A stretch of 64,000 bases of DNA, from NCBI RefSeq assembly GCF_000255555.1, contig NZ_AGRW01000034.1:1-64000 (forward strand), read 5' to 3'. The stretch is from Treponema saccharophilum DSM 2985 (lineage in GTDB: Bacteria > Spirochaetota > Spirochaetia > Treponematales > Treponemataceae). Positions 50,164 to 58,214 of the stretch are shown here, one piece after another. Every line of letters begins with the position of its first letter. Position 1 is the first letter of the stretch. Below the pieces are notes generated by a model that saw only the letters and a program-made list of their open reading frames with translations, was not told the origin of the DNA and did not search any database. The position numbers were made by a program, and so were the translations under genes.

Positions 50164-51196
50164 ATGTTCCCCAATCGAGGCGCGGTTTCGTGAGCTTGTG
50201 TCGTCGGCGTCTCCATGCGACGGCGGTGCGTTCTCCCGCGCGCGTGAGCGGTGGATGAGCATAGCAAAACCGCTCGGCGGGCTTGGCGTGCTCGAGGACG
50301 ACGTGTGCCGCGTCGCCTCCGCGCTCGGGACGGAGAACCCGTCGATTTCCCGCCGCGCGCTTGCCGTTTTCTGCTCCGACAACGGGGTCGTCTCCGAGGG
50401 GGTGACGCAGGCGGGGCAGGAAGTCACGCGCATCGTCTACGAGAATATGATTCGCGGGGAAAGCTCCGTCTGCAAGATGGCGAAGACTGCGCGCGTCTCG
50501 GTCTTCCCGCTCGATGTCGGGATTGCCCCGAACGGCACGCGGAATTTCATCGAGCGCGACGCCATGACGCGCGGGGAATGCTTTTCCGCGATTGTCCGCG
50601 GCGTGGAGGAGGCGGGGCGGCTTGCGTCGCTCGGCTTCGATATCCTGTGCACCGGGGAGATGGGAATCGGGAACACGACGACGTCGGCGGCCGTGGCGTC
50701 CGTCCTTTTGGGGCTGCCTCCTTCCGAGACGGTGGGGCGCGGCGCCGGGCTTTCCGACGAGGGGCTTTCGAGGAAGCGCGCCGTTGTCGCCCGCGGAATC
50801 AGCCTGCGCGCCCCCGACGCCTCCGATGCCTCCGATGTCCTTTCCAAGCTCGGCGGGTTCGACATCGCGGCGATGTGCGGGTTCTTCATCGGCGGCGCCG
50901 TGTTCCGCCGTCCCGTCGTGGTTGACGGGTTCATCTCGGCCGTCGCCGCCCTCTGCGCGTCGAATCTCGTCCCGGAATCGGCCGGATACATGATTGCCAG
51001 CCACGTCTCGTCGGAGGGCGCGGGGCGTGCCGTGCTTTCCGCGCTCGGGCTGAGGGCGGCGGTCGATGCGGGGTTCCACCTCGGGGAGGGGACGGGGTGC
51101 ATGGCGTTCCTCCCGATGCTGGATATGGCGCTCGACGTTTACAAGACGATGCCGACGTTCGGGCAGATACGGATAGAGGCGTACAAACCGTTTTGA
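50153..51196 (+). CDS. cobT: Nicotinate-nucleotide-dimethylbenzimidazole phosphoribosyltransferase
   Basis: About 347 residues. The ATG at 50153 has AAAGGAGG at 50137-50144; it overlaps cbiA by 11 bases. Motifs: IAKPLGGLGVLEDDVCRVAS, VFCSDNGVVSEGVTQAG, CTGEMGIGNTTTSAAVAS with the catalytic region, GRGAGLSDEGLSRK and EGTGCMAFLPMLDMAL. The catalytic glutamate near the C-terminus (GEGTG) is present. It activates the lower ligand base for B12. Its stop overlaps the next start as TTGA. Confidence 0.95.
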   Translation: MKSECSPIEARFRELVSSASPCDGGAFSRARERWMSIAKPLGGLGVLEDDVCRVASALGTENPSISRRALAVFCSDNGVVSEGVTQAGQEVTRIVYENMIRGESSVCKMAKTARVSVFPLDVGIAPNGTRNFIERDAMTRGECFSAIVRGVEEAGRLASLGFDILCTGEMGIGNTTTSAAVASVLLGLPPSETVGRGAGLSDEGLSRKRAVVARGISLRAPDASDASDVLSKLGGFDIAAMCGFFIGGAVFRRPVVVDGFISAVAALCASNLVPESAGYMIASHVSSEGAGRAVLSALGLRAAVDAGFHLGEGTGCMAFLPMLDMALDVYKTMPTFGQIRIEAYKPF

Positions 51197-51741
51197 ATGC
51201 GCTTGTTTTTGGGGGAAGCGCTTCCGGAAAGTCGGCGTTCGCGGAGGATTTCGCTTCGGGAATTGTCCGGGCGGGGGGAGGAAGGCTTGTGTACCTCGCG
51301 GCTATGGACCCGCTTTCGGGCGGCGATGCCCCGTCGAGGATTGCGCGGCATCGCGCGCTGCGGGCGGGGAAGGGGTTTTCCACCGTGGAGATTCCGCGCG
51401 GCGCTTTTTCCGGTTTGGCGCGCTTTTCGGATGCTCCCGTTTTTTCCGGGGCGACCGTCCTCGTCGAGGATGCGGGCAACCTCGTCTCCCGGGCGCTTTT
51501 CCGAGGCGGGGAAATCGACCCGGACGCGCGCCAGTCCGTCTCCGCTTTCCTTTCCGCCCTGTCCGTCCGCGCCCGCGATGTCGTCCTCGTCTCTCCCGAC
51601 ATATTCCTCGAGCGCCTTCCCGCCATGGACGCGGGGATGGGGGAATATTTTTCGGCGCTTTCCGGCGTCATGTCGTCCTTTGCGCGCTCATGCTCCCGCG
51701 TCGTCCGCGTCGTCGCGGGAATTCCCGTCGATGTCGCGTGA
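51193..51741 (+). CDS. cobU: CobU/CobP-like cobinamide kinase/guanylyltransferase
   Basis: TTG start at 51193, overlapping the cobT stop as TTGA, with GAGGCG upstream. About 182 residues. The P-loop VFGGSASGKSAFAED is intact and RHRALRAGKGF retains the guanylylated-His region. The second half is degraded relative to the family: the usual NEVGxGIVP block reads SPDIFLERLPAMDAG, although SFARSCSRVVRVVAGIP still aligns with the end. A second CobU-like domain in the gene at 52237 shows the opposite pattern. Confidence 0.8.
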   Translation: MNALVFGGSASGKSAFAEDFASGIVRAGGGRLVYLAAMDPLSGGDAPSRIARHRALRAGKGFSTVEIPRGAFSGLARFSDAPVFSGATVLVEDAGNLVSRALFRGGEIDPDARQSVSAFLSALSVRARDVVLVSPDIFLERLPAMDAGMGEYFSALSGVMSSFARSCSRVVRVVAGIPVDVA

Positions 51742-52146
51742 TTTCACCCATCTCTCGGAGAGGATTTCCCATTCGCATCCGTCGCGGTCCTCGCTGAACG
51801 ACACGCGCGCGACCCTGAAGACGGGAAGCCGCACCGATGCCGGCGTTCCCTCCGCGCGCCCGGGAAATTCCGCGTCTTTCGCAATCTGTATCGCCCCCCG
51901 GATTTTCCCTCTGCCCGTACTCGCACTCGCCCTGATGAATATCGATTTTCCTTCGGCCGAGATTCCTTCCGCCGAGCACGATTCTATATCCCCGATGTCT
52001 TCCGCGCCCGCGCCGAATCGCACGAAAAGCGGGAACGTGGGGACCGCGCCCGTTTTCCTGCACAGCTCGTCCTGAATCTTCCGTATCGTTTTTGCCTCGT
52101 TCCCGTGCGGGATGACGGCTGTCTCCGTCGTCGTTTTCCTGTCCAT
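51688..52146 (-). CDS. Hypothetical protein, antisense within the cobalamin operon
   Basis: 152 residues opening MDRKTTTETAVIPHGNEAKT and including GAVPTFPLFVRFGAG and WEILSERWVKSRDID. Composition is protein-like and the plus strand has no ORF here, so it is probably real; its C-terminal end overlaps the cobU 3' end by 54 bases. TGTAGAAT (52160-52153) ends 6 nt before the ATG and there is no ribosome site, so it may be leaderless. I do not recognise a family. Its convergence with cobU breaks the otherwise uniform plus-strand operon. Confidence 0.6.
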   Translation of the reverse strand: MDRKTTTETAVIPHGNEAKTIRKIQDELCRKTGAVPTFPLFVRFGAGAEDIGDIESCSAEGISAEGKSIFIRASASTGRGKIRGAIQIAKDAEFPGRAEGTPASVRLPVFRVARVSFSEDRDGCEWEILSERWVKSRDIDGNSRDDADDAGA

Positions 52147-52152
52147 GAAAAC

Positions 52153-52174
52153 ATTCTACACGATGTGGTATCAT
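52153..52174. promoter_or_regulatory. Back-to-back extended -10 promoters
   Basis: TGTAGAAT on the minus strand (52160-52153) and TGGTATCAT on the plus strand (52166-52174) lie five bases apart and point in opposite directions. Each is 6 nt from an ATG (52146 minus, 52181 plus). Confidence 0.5.
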
Positions 52175-52180
52175 CTTTGC

Positions 52181-52240
52181 ATGTCGTTTCAGGAATATGA
52201 ATTTTTTGCATTGCCGATTCCGGAAGGATGGCGCCGATGA
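52181..52240 (+). CDS. 19-codon leader ORF before the CobU-like/CobC gene
   Basis: Reads MSFQEYEFFALPIPEGWRR and ends at TGA 52238-52240, overlapping the next start (ATGA). Its ATG stands 6 nt after TATCAT, so it would be leaderless. Coupling of the downstream gene is inferred. Because the window contains another such arrangement before rfbA, it may be more than chance. Confidence 0.35.
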   Translation: MSFQEYEFFALPIPEGWRR

Positions 52241-53253
52241 TTATGGTTATAGGAGGCGCTTTTTCCGGAAGGAGGAAGCATGCCATGTCGATCGCGTCGT
52301 CGCTTTCCGGCACGCCCTCTTCGCTCGTCCATGTCGTCTCCGATGATGACGTTTCCGCGTTCGCCTCCGAGGAGGATACGCCTTTTCCCGCCCTTTCCCG
52401 TACGGTGGAGCGGATTTCATCCTTTCCCGTCGTCGTCGCGACCGAAATCGGCTGCGGTGTCGTTCCCCTGTCGGCGGAGGAGCGCGCGTTCCGCGAGAAG
52501 AACGGAAGGCTGAACCAGGCGCTCGCGCATGTCGCCGATTCCGTCGTCCTTATGTGCGCGGGGATTCCTCAGGTCATAAAGGGCGCGCCCGGGACGGGGG
52601 AGCTTCCAAAATACGCCGCGGTTTTCCGGCACGGGGAGACCGGCGCGAACAGGGAGCGCCGTTTTGCCGGCGGGCTTTCCGACGTGCCGCTTTCCTCCGC
52701 CGGGATGAAGGGCGTCGCAGATGCCGCGTCTTCCCTTCCGGCTGCGCTTTCCGGGTTCCGAGGGGACGTCGCGAAGGCGGTTTCGGAGCCGCCCGTTGTT
52801 TTTTCGTCCCCGATGGTGCGCGCCGTCTCGAGCGCGCGGGTTCTCTTCCCGCATTCCGAGATTCGCGTCGTCGAGGATTTCCGGGAGATGCGGCTGGGGC
52901 TTCTTGAGAACATGACGCACGGGGAACTTTCCGAAGGGCGTTTTGCCGACGGAAGCCGCTCCTCAAAAAACGCGCTCCTCTACGAAGAATGGCTCTCGTC
53001 GAACGGAAACGGCGCGTGCCCGTCGTCGGCTGATTTTCCCGGCGAGTCGATTCCCGTTTTCACGTCGCGGGTGTCCGCCGCGTTCTCTGCCGCGATGCGC
53101 TCCGTTCCGCCGGGAGGCGTCGCGGTGATAGTCGCGCACGGGGGCGTGCAGATGGCATTGTGCAGCTCGTTCTTCAGGGGGGCTGGGGGCGTCCCGTATT
53201 TTTCATGGCAGAGCGGGAACGCGTCATTCCGTTTCGGGGAGGTTTCGCTTTGA
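52237..53253 (+). CDS. cobC: Degenerate CobU-like domain fused to CobC phosphatase
   Basis: Start at 52237 with GGAAGG upstream; ATG 52228 is an alternative. About 338 residues. Residues 1-~125 resemble CobU but the P-loop reads GGAFSGRRKHA, with the Lys and Ser lost, and no guanylylated His is seen. The later block is well kept: ATEIGCGVVPLSAEERAFREKNGRLNQALAHVADSVVLMCAGIP. From ~130 a histidine phosphatase follows (VFRHGETGANRERRF, DVPLSSAG, SSPMVRAVSSA, IVAHGGVQMAL), expected to remove the phosphate from alpha-ribazole phosphate or adenosylcobalamin phosphate. Confidence 0.8.
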   Translation: MIMVIGGAFSGRRKHAMSIASSLSGTPSSLVHVVSDDDVSAFASEEDTPFPALSRTVERISSFPVVVATEIGCGVVPLSAEERAFREKNGRLNQALAHVADSVVLMCAGIPQVIKGAPGTGELPKYAAVFRHGETGANRERRFAGGLSDVPLSSAGMKGVADAASSLPAALSGFRGDVAKAVSEPPVVFSSPMVRAVSSARVLFPHSEIRVVEDFREMRLGLLENMTHGELSEGRFADGSRSSKNALLYEEWLSSNGNGACPSSADFPGESIPVFTSRVSAAFSAAMRSVPPGGVAVIVAHGGVQMALCSSFFRGAGGVPYFSWQSGNASFRFGEVSL

Positions 53254-54302
53254 TTTTGTCGTCAGTGCGCCTCCTTTTCGCGCTTCATCTTTCCACCATC
53301 GCGTTCCGGCTTCCCGCGGTCTTCCTTCTCGACTCCCTTTTTGGGGAGATTCCCGCCATTTCGTCGTTCCATCCCGTCGTCCTCATGGGGAGGCTTGTCC
53401 GGGCGCTTGAGGGCGCGCTTCGGCGCGTGTTCCGCTGCCCGCCGTGCTCGTCGAGAATCGTCAGGGAGCGCGTTTCCGGGGCAGTTCTCGCCGTTTCCGT
53501 GTCTGCGGTCTCGTTTATCGTGCCGGCGGCCGTCCTCCTTTCCGCCTTCATCGTCGGAACTAGGGCCGGCTCCTTCCCGCTTCTCGTGATTCTCCTCCTG
53601 CTCGATGTTTTCTGGGGATATCAGTCCGTCGCCGCGCGGTGCCTTCGCGACGAGGCTGAGAACGTTCGGAGGGCGGTGTCGTCTTCCGTCGGGGAGGGGC
53701 GCTCGGCCGTTTCCCGCATAGTCGGGCGCGATACTGCCTGCCTTGACAAAAGCGGCGTCGTCAGGGCGTGCGTCGAGACGGTCGCGGAGAACACGACGGA
53801 CGGCGTTTTCGCGCCGCTTCTTTTCTATGCTTTGGGAGGCGCGCCGCTGGCGCTTTTCTACAAGGCGGTGAACACGATGGATTCGATGATTGCGTACAAG
53901 AACGAGCGGTACGCTTTTTTCGGGACGTTCGCGGCGCGGATGGATGACGCGGCGAATTTCGTTCCCGCGCGCATTGCTGCTTTGTTCATGATTGTTTCGA
54001 GCGTGCCGTTCCGCTTTTTCGGGACTGCGCGCGCCGTCAGGATTTTTTTCCGCGACCGGTACCGCCACGCTTCCCCGAATTCGGCTCAGACAGAGAGCGT
54101 AATCGCGGGGCTGCTCGGGGTCAGGCTCGCGGGCGACGCCTCGTACGAGGGGAAGGTGGAGCGGAAGCCGTTTATCGGGGACGACGTGCGCGCCGTCGTT
54201 CCCCATGATATAACGCTGGCCGTCGTTTCGATGTATGCCTCGTCGTCGCTTTTCTGTGCCGCATTGTCGGCTTTGTCGTTTTTTTTGGAGTTCAGAAGAT
54301 GA
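53250..54302 (+). CDS. cbiB: Adenosylcobinamide-phosphate synthase
   Basis: TTG start at 53250 with GGGGAGGT at 53236-53243; it overlaps the previous stop as TTGA. About 350 residues with some six membrane helices. Motifs: VFLLDSLFGEIP, SSFHPVVLMGRLV, SRIVGRDTACLDKSGVVRA, ETVAENTTDGVFAPLLFY, and YKAVNTMDSMIAYKNERY. It attaches the aminopropanol arm (from CobD) to adenosylcobyric acid at the membrane. It overlaps the CobD-CobQ gene by 4 bases. Confidence 0.92.
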   Translation: MILSSVRLLFALHLSTIAFRLPAVFLLDSLFGEIPAISSFHPVVLMGRLVRALEGALRRVFRCPPCSSRIVRERVSGAVLAVSVSAVSFIVPAAVLLSAFIVGTRAGSFPLLVILLLLDVFWGYQSVAARCLRDEAENVRRAVSSSVGEGRSAVSRIVGRDTACLDKSGVVRACVETVAENTTDGVFAPLLFYALGGAPLALFYKAVNTMDSMIAYKNERYAFFGTFAARMDDAANFVPARIAALFMIVSSVPFRFFGTARAVRIFFRDRYRHASPNSAQTESVIAGLLGVRLAGDASYEGKVERKPFIGDDVRAVVPHDITLAVVSMYASSSLFCAALSALSFFLEFRR

Positions 54303-56905
54303 ATGAGAATGATGAGAGAACAAACCTTCACGGAGGCCCGCGCGTTTTTGTCGATGCCGATTTTTCCGCGAGCGTAAGCCCGCTCGGAATCCATCCTGCG
54401 GCGGCTGAGGCGCTCCATTCCGCCGCGCTCCATCCCGGTTCGTGCTGCCCGTATCCCGACCCGGACTGCTCCGCTCTCCGCGCCCTTCTTGCCGGGAGGT
54501 GGGGATGCGGTGCGTCCGATTTCGTGTGCGGCGCGGGTGCCGCCGACGTGATTCTCCTTTCCGCGCTCGTCGCGTCCTCGCGGAGCGCCTGTGCCGTCGT
54601 GATGGAGCCGGCGTTCTCCGAGTACGGGCGGGCCGCTTCGTGCGCGTCTCTCCGCGTCGTCCATGCGCGCGATGCTGAGGAAATCCGGGGAAGCGGCGCC
54701 GGCGTCGTCTACCTTGCAAGCCCGTCGAACCCGCTCGGGGAGGTCGCTCCGTTTGATGAGATTCGGCGGATTTCCGGCATCTGCGAGGAGGAGGGCGCGA
54801 TGCTTGTCCTCGACTCCTGCTTTTCGATGTTCTCAGAGGAGGCTGAGTCGGTGCTGAGGAGGATTGTCCGTTCCCGCGGAGAATTCCCGTCCGTCGTCAT
54901 CGTCGACGCGTTCACGAAATTTTACGGGATGGCGGGGCTCCGGTTCGGCTACGCGCTGTGCCTTTCGGAAAGGAACGCGGAGGCTTTCAGGGCGTTTTCC
55001 CGGCCGTGGGCCGTCGGCTCCGTAACGCAGTCGTGTGCGGGGGCTGTCCTTCGCGCGGAGAGCCGCGGCTCCTCGTGGGTTTCCCGTATGCGCTCCCTCG
55101 TTTCCTCCGAGCGCGCGCGGATTTGCCGTGCGCTTGATTCGCTCGGCTTGTGGCGGTCAGAAAGCCGCGCGAATTTCGTCGTTTTCAGGAGCCGCCGCCT
55201 TTCCGAGCTGTGCGCCGCCGACGGTGCGGTCGAATTCGTCGAATTCCGCGGGAAGAAGATTTCCATCCGCTCCTGCTCGACGTTCCGCTCACTCGGCCCC
55301 GATTTCCACCGCGTATCCGTCCGCTCGCCCGAAGAGAATTCCCTCCTTATCGACGCGCTGACTTCGCTCCTCTCTCCCGTCCCGCTCCCGCAGCCCGCGG
55401 AGAAGCCTTTCGGAAAGCGGGCAAAAGTCCTGATGGTTCAGGGGACGATGTCCGACGCGGGAAAGTCGCTCGTCGTGGCGGCTCTGTGCAGGATATTCGC
55501 GAAGGACGGCTTCCGCGTCGCTCCGTTCAAGTCTCAGAACATGGCGCTGAACTCGGGCGTGACGGCGGACGGGAAGGAGATGGGGCGCGCGCAGATTCTC
55601 CAGGCGGAGGCGTGCGCCGCGCTTCCCGACGTGAGGATGAACCCGATTCTCCTCAAGCCGACGTCGGATTCGAAAAGCCAGGTCATCGTGTGCGGCGAGG
55701 CTGTCGGGGACATGCGGGCAGCCGATTATTTTTCGTTCAGGAAGACGCTCGTCCCTAAAATCATGGAGGCGTTCGAGTCTCTCGCTTCGGAGAACGACAT
55801 AATCGTCATCGAGGGCGCGGGAAGCCCCGCCGAGATAAACTTGCGCGAGGGCGACATCGTGAACATGGGGCTTGCCGAACTTGTCGACGCGCCCGTTCTC
55901 CTTGTCGGCGACATCGACCGGGGTGGCGTTTTCGCGTCGCTGTACGGGACGTACGCCCTCGTCGGAGAGAAGGAGAGAGGCCGCATAAAGGGGTTCGTCG
56001 TGAACAAATTCCGTGGCGACATCTCGCTTTTGTCGGGCGCACTTTCGCAGCTTGAGAACCTGACGGGCGTGCGGACGCTCGGCGTCGTTCCCTTCATGAA
56101 GGGGCTTTCGCTCGATGCCGAGGATTCCCTCTCGTTCGGCAGCATTTTCGTCAGGAGGAGCGCGCCTTTGATACGGATAATCGTAATCGCGCTTCCGTTC
56201 GTCTCGAATTTTACCGACATAGCCGCCTTCACGTCGGTTCCGTTCGTTTCCGTCGAGAAGGCGGAGTCGCCGTCGGAGGTCGATTTCGGCGCGGACATGA
56301 TTGTGGTTCCGGGGACGAAGAACACCGTGCGCGCGATGGAATTCATGGAGGAAAGCGGGCTTGGCGGGGCTGTGCGCCGCTTCGCGGAGAAGAAGCCCGT
56401 CGCGGGAATATGCGGCGGCTACCAGATTCTCGGGCGGGTCCTCGACGATTCCGCGGCGTCTGAGGGCGGGCGCCCATCCGTCCGGAACGGGCTTGGGCTC
56501 CTTCCCGTCGATACGGTGTTCGGCACGAAAAAAACGCTTTCCCGCGGCGAGTGGATTGTCCCGCCGTTGGACGGTTTTTTCTCGTTCCTTTCGTCTCTCC
56601 GCGCGACGGGGTACGAGGTGCATCAGGGCGCGAGCGTCTTTTCGCGCGGGGGCGGGAACGCCGTTTTCTGTGCGGAGGGGAACGCGTTCGGAACGTACGT
56701 CCATGGTTTTTTCGACGAGCCTGCCGTTCTCCGCGCCGTTCTCGGCTCGCTCGCGTCTGCAAAAGGATGCGCACTTCCTCCGTTCGAGGAGCCGGCGTCC
56801 GTCCGCGAGAAGAATTTCCGCCTTCTTGAGGAATCTGTCCGCGCGTCGCTCGACATCGGCGCGATATATGAAATCATGGGCATCAGCAGGGAGGAAAAAT
56901 CGTGA
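54299..56905 (+). CDS. CobD-CobQ fusion: threonine-phosphate decarboxylase and cobyric acid synthase
   Basis: 868 residues. Residues 1-~355 are an aminotransferase-fold PLP enzyme of the CobD type: HGGPRVFVDADFSASVSPLG, CGAGAADVI, YLASPSNPLGE, and DAFTKFYGMAGLRFGYAL with the PLP lysine. Residues ~378-868 are CobQ/CbiP: VLMVQGTMSDAGKSLVVAAL, PFKSQNMALNSG, EGAGSPAEINL, DIDRGGVFA, and amidotransferase VAGICGGYQILG and HQGASVF. The first makes (R)-1-amino-2-propanol phosphate, the second amidates b, d, e and g. Both feed cbiB next door. ATGA overlap with cbiB. Confidence 0.92.
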   Translation: MNENDERTNLHGGPRVFVDADFSASVSPLGIHPAAAEALHSAALHPGSCCPYPDPDCSALRALLAGRWGCGASDFVCGAGAADVILLSALVASSRSACAVVMEPAFSEYGRAASCASLRVVHARDAEEIRGSGAGVVYLASPSNPLGEVAPFDEIRRISGICEEEGAMLVLDSCFSMFSEEAESVLRRIVRSRGEFPSVVIVDAFTKFYGMAGLRFGYALCLSERNAEAFRAFSRPWAVGSVTQSCAGAVLRAESRGSSWVSRMRSLVSSERARICRALDSLGLWRSESRANFVVFRSRRLSELCAADGAVEFVEFRGKKISIRSCSTFRSLGPDFHRVSVRSPEENSLLIDALTSLLSPVPLPQPAEKPFGKRAKVLMVQGTMSDAGKSLVVAALCRIFAKDGFRVAPFKSQNMALNSGVTADGKEMGRAQILQAEACAALPDVRMNPILLKPTSDSKSQVIVCGEAVGDMRAADYFSFRKTLVPKIMEAFESLASENDIIVIEGAGSPAEINLREGDIVNMGLAELVDAPVLLVGDIDRGGVFASLYGTYALVGEKERGRIKGFVVNKFRGDISLLSGALSQLENLTGVRTLGVVPFMKGLSLDAEDSLSFGSIFVRRSAPLIRIIVIALPFVSNFTDIAAFTSVPFVSVEKAESPSEVDFGADMIVVPGTKNTVRAMEFMEESGLGGAVRRFAEKKPVAGICGGYQILGRVLDDSAASEGGRPSVRNGLGLLPVDTVFGTKKTLSRGEWIVPPLDGFFSFLSSLRATGYEVHQGASVFSRGGGNAVFCAEGNAFGTYVHGFFDEPAVLRAVLGSLASAKGCALPPFEEPASVREKNFRLLEESVRASLDIGAIYEIMGISREEKS

Positions 56906-57417
56906 TACATTTGTATTTCGGGGAGGGGAAGGGGAAGACGACAGCCGCGCTCGGGCTTTCCGCTCGCGCCTTGGGCTCGTCCGTTCCCGTCGTTTTCGTC
57001 CAGTTCCTGAAGTCGCGCCATGCGGGCGAGGTCGATTCGCTCGAAAAACTCGGCGCTGTCGTCCTCCGCGGAAAAGGCTGCGGGAAATTCGTCTCCGCCA
57101 TGGATGAAGACGAGCGGAGGGAAACGCGCCGTATTTCCGACGCGAACCTTTCGCGCGCGTTGTCCATCGTCTCGGAATGCGGCGCTCCCGCGCTGCTTGT
57201 CCTTGACGAGGTGTGTGCCGCATGGAATTCGTCGCTTGTCGACAGGGGCGCCGTCGAGTCGCTCGTCATGTCGCCGCCACCGCTTCTCGAGCTCGTCCTT
57301 ACGGGAAGGAACCCGCCGGCTGTTTTCCTCGAACGCGCCGACTACATTACGGAGATGGTGAAAGTCCGCCATCCGTTCGATTCCGGCGTCGCTGCGAGGC
57401 GGGGCGTCGAATTCTGA
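56902..57417 (+). CDS. cobO: Cob(I)yrinate a,c-diamide adenosyltransferase (CobA/CobO type)
   Basis: 171 residues. GTG start overlapping the CobQ stop as GTGA, with GGGAGG upstream. P-loop YFGEGKGKTTAALGL, VVFVQFLKS, LLVLDEVCAAW, and LVLTGRNPPA. It transfers the adenosyl group to reduced corrin cobalt. The C-terminus HPFDSGVAARRGVEF matches the usual HxxxxGxxARxGIE motif of the family. Confidence 0.94.
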   Translation: MIHLYFGEGKGKTTAALGLSARALGSSVPVVFVQFLKSRHAGEVDSLEKLGAVVLRGKGCGKFVSAMDEDERRETRRISDANLSRALSIVSECGAPALLVLDEVCAAWNSSLVDRGAVESLVMSPPPLLELVLTGRNPPAVFLERADYITEMVKVRHPFDSGVAARRGVEF

Positions 57418-57447
57418 CGGCCGATTGTTTTTATGGGAGTTTTTTTT

Positions 57448-58116
57448 ATGGAAGATTTTTTGTTCGGAGACCTTGGTTCGTTCGATTCGGTGCGGGCTTT
57501 CCTTCCCGAGGAGATTGAGGCGGAAAGCATGAGGATTATCCGCGGGGAGCTTTCCCGCATGGGAATTTCCGTGCCCGCGGAAAACGAGAAGGTCGTCCTC
57601 CGCTGCATCCACGCGACGGCGGATTTCGACTTCGCCTCAAACCTCGTCTTTTCAAAGGATGCCGTCAGCAAGGCGGTCTCGCTCCTCAAGAATGGGAAGC
57701 CCGTCGTTGTGACGGACACGAACATGGCCTTGTCGGGTATTTCGTCGCGTTTCTGCGCGTCGTTCGGCATTGAGAAGGCGTGTTTTATGGCGGACGATGA
57801 TGTCGCCTGCGCCTCGAAAAAATCCGGGCTGACGCGGGCAGCGTGCTCCGTCGACAAGGCTGTCCGGCTGTTCGGCGGCCGCCCCGTCTTTTTCGCGGTG
57901 GGGAACGCGCCGACCGCCCTCGTGCGTCTCCGGCAGCTCCATGACGCGGGAATTTTCACCCCGGCTTTTGTCGTCGCCTGTCCGGTCGGGTTCGTGAACG
58001 TCGTCCAGGCGAAGGAGCTTGTCCTTTCGGCTCCGTTCGATTCTATCGTGGCGCGCGGGCGGAAGGGCGGAAGCTCCGTCGCGGCCGCCATCGTCAACGC
58101 CCTCCTGTATTCGTGA
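57448..58116 (+). CDS. cbiC: Precorrin-8X methylmutase
   Basis: Start at 57448 with GGGAG at 57435-57439; the ATG at 57433 is part of that site. About 222 residues: IEAESMRIIRGEL, VVLRCIHATADFDFA with the catalytic His, VVVTDTNMALSGI, FAVGNAPTALVRL, and ACPVGFVNVVQAK. It moves the C11 methyl to C12 to give hydrogenobyrinate or cobyrinate. Last gene of the cluster; no intervening promoter is seen after cobO. Confidence 0.94.
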   Translation: MEDFLFGDLGSFDSVRAFLPEEIEAESMRIIRGELSRMGISVPAENEKVVLRCIHATADFDFASNLVFSKDAVSKAVSLLKNGKPVVVTDTNMALSGISSRFCASFGIEKACFMADDDVACASKKSGLTRAACSVDKAVRLFGGRPVFFAVGNAPTALVRLRQLHDAGIFTPAFVVACPVGFVNVVQAKELVLSAPFDSIVARGRKGGSSVAAAIVNALLYS

Positions 58117-58168
58117 TTTCTTCCGGTTGGGGTGCTGTAAAAAAAAGAGGCTCTGCCTGCAAAAAAAA

Positions 58169-58194
58169 ACGGACCGGGAGGAATCCCGGTCCGT
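58169..58194. terminator. Terminator between cbiC and greA
   Basis: ACGGACCGGG (58169-58178) pairs perfectly with CCCGGTCCGT (58185-58194). On the minus strand nine T follow, so it ends greA; it may also end the cobalamin transcript. Confidence 0.92.
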
Positions 58195-58214
58195 CAGAAA
58201 ATGCTAGGCAGCCA

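Noticed and set aside
55289-57223. 644-codon minus frame opposite cobQ and cobO
   Set aside because: Shadow frame; the plus-strand proteins are canonical.
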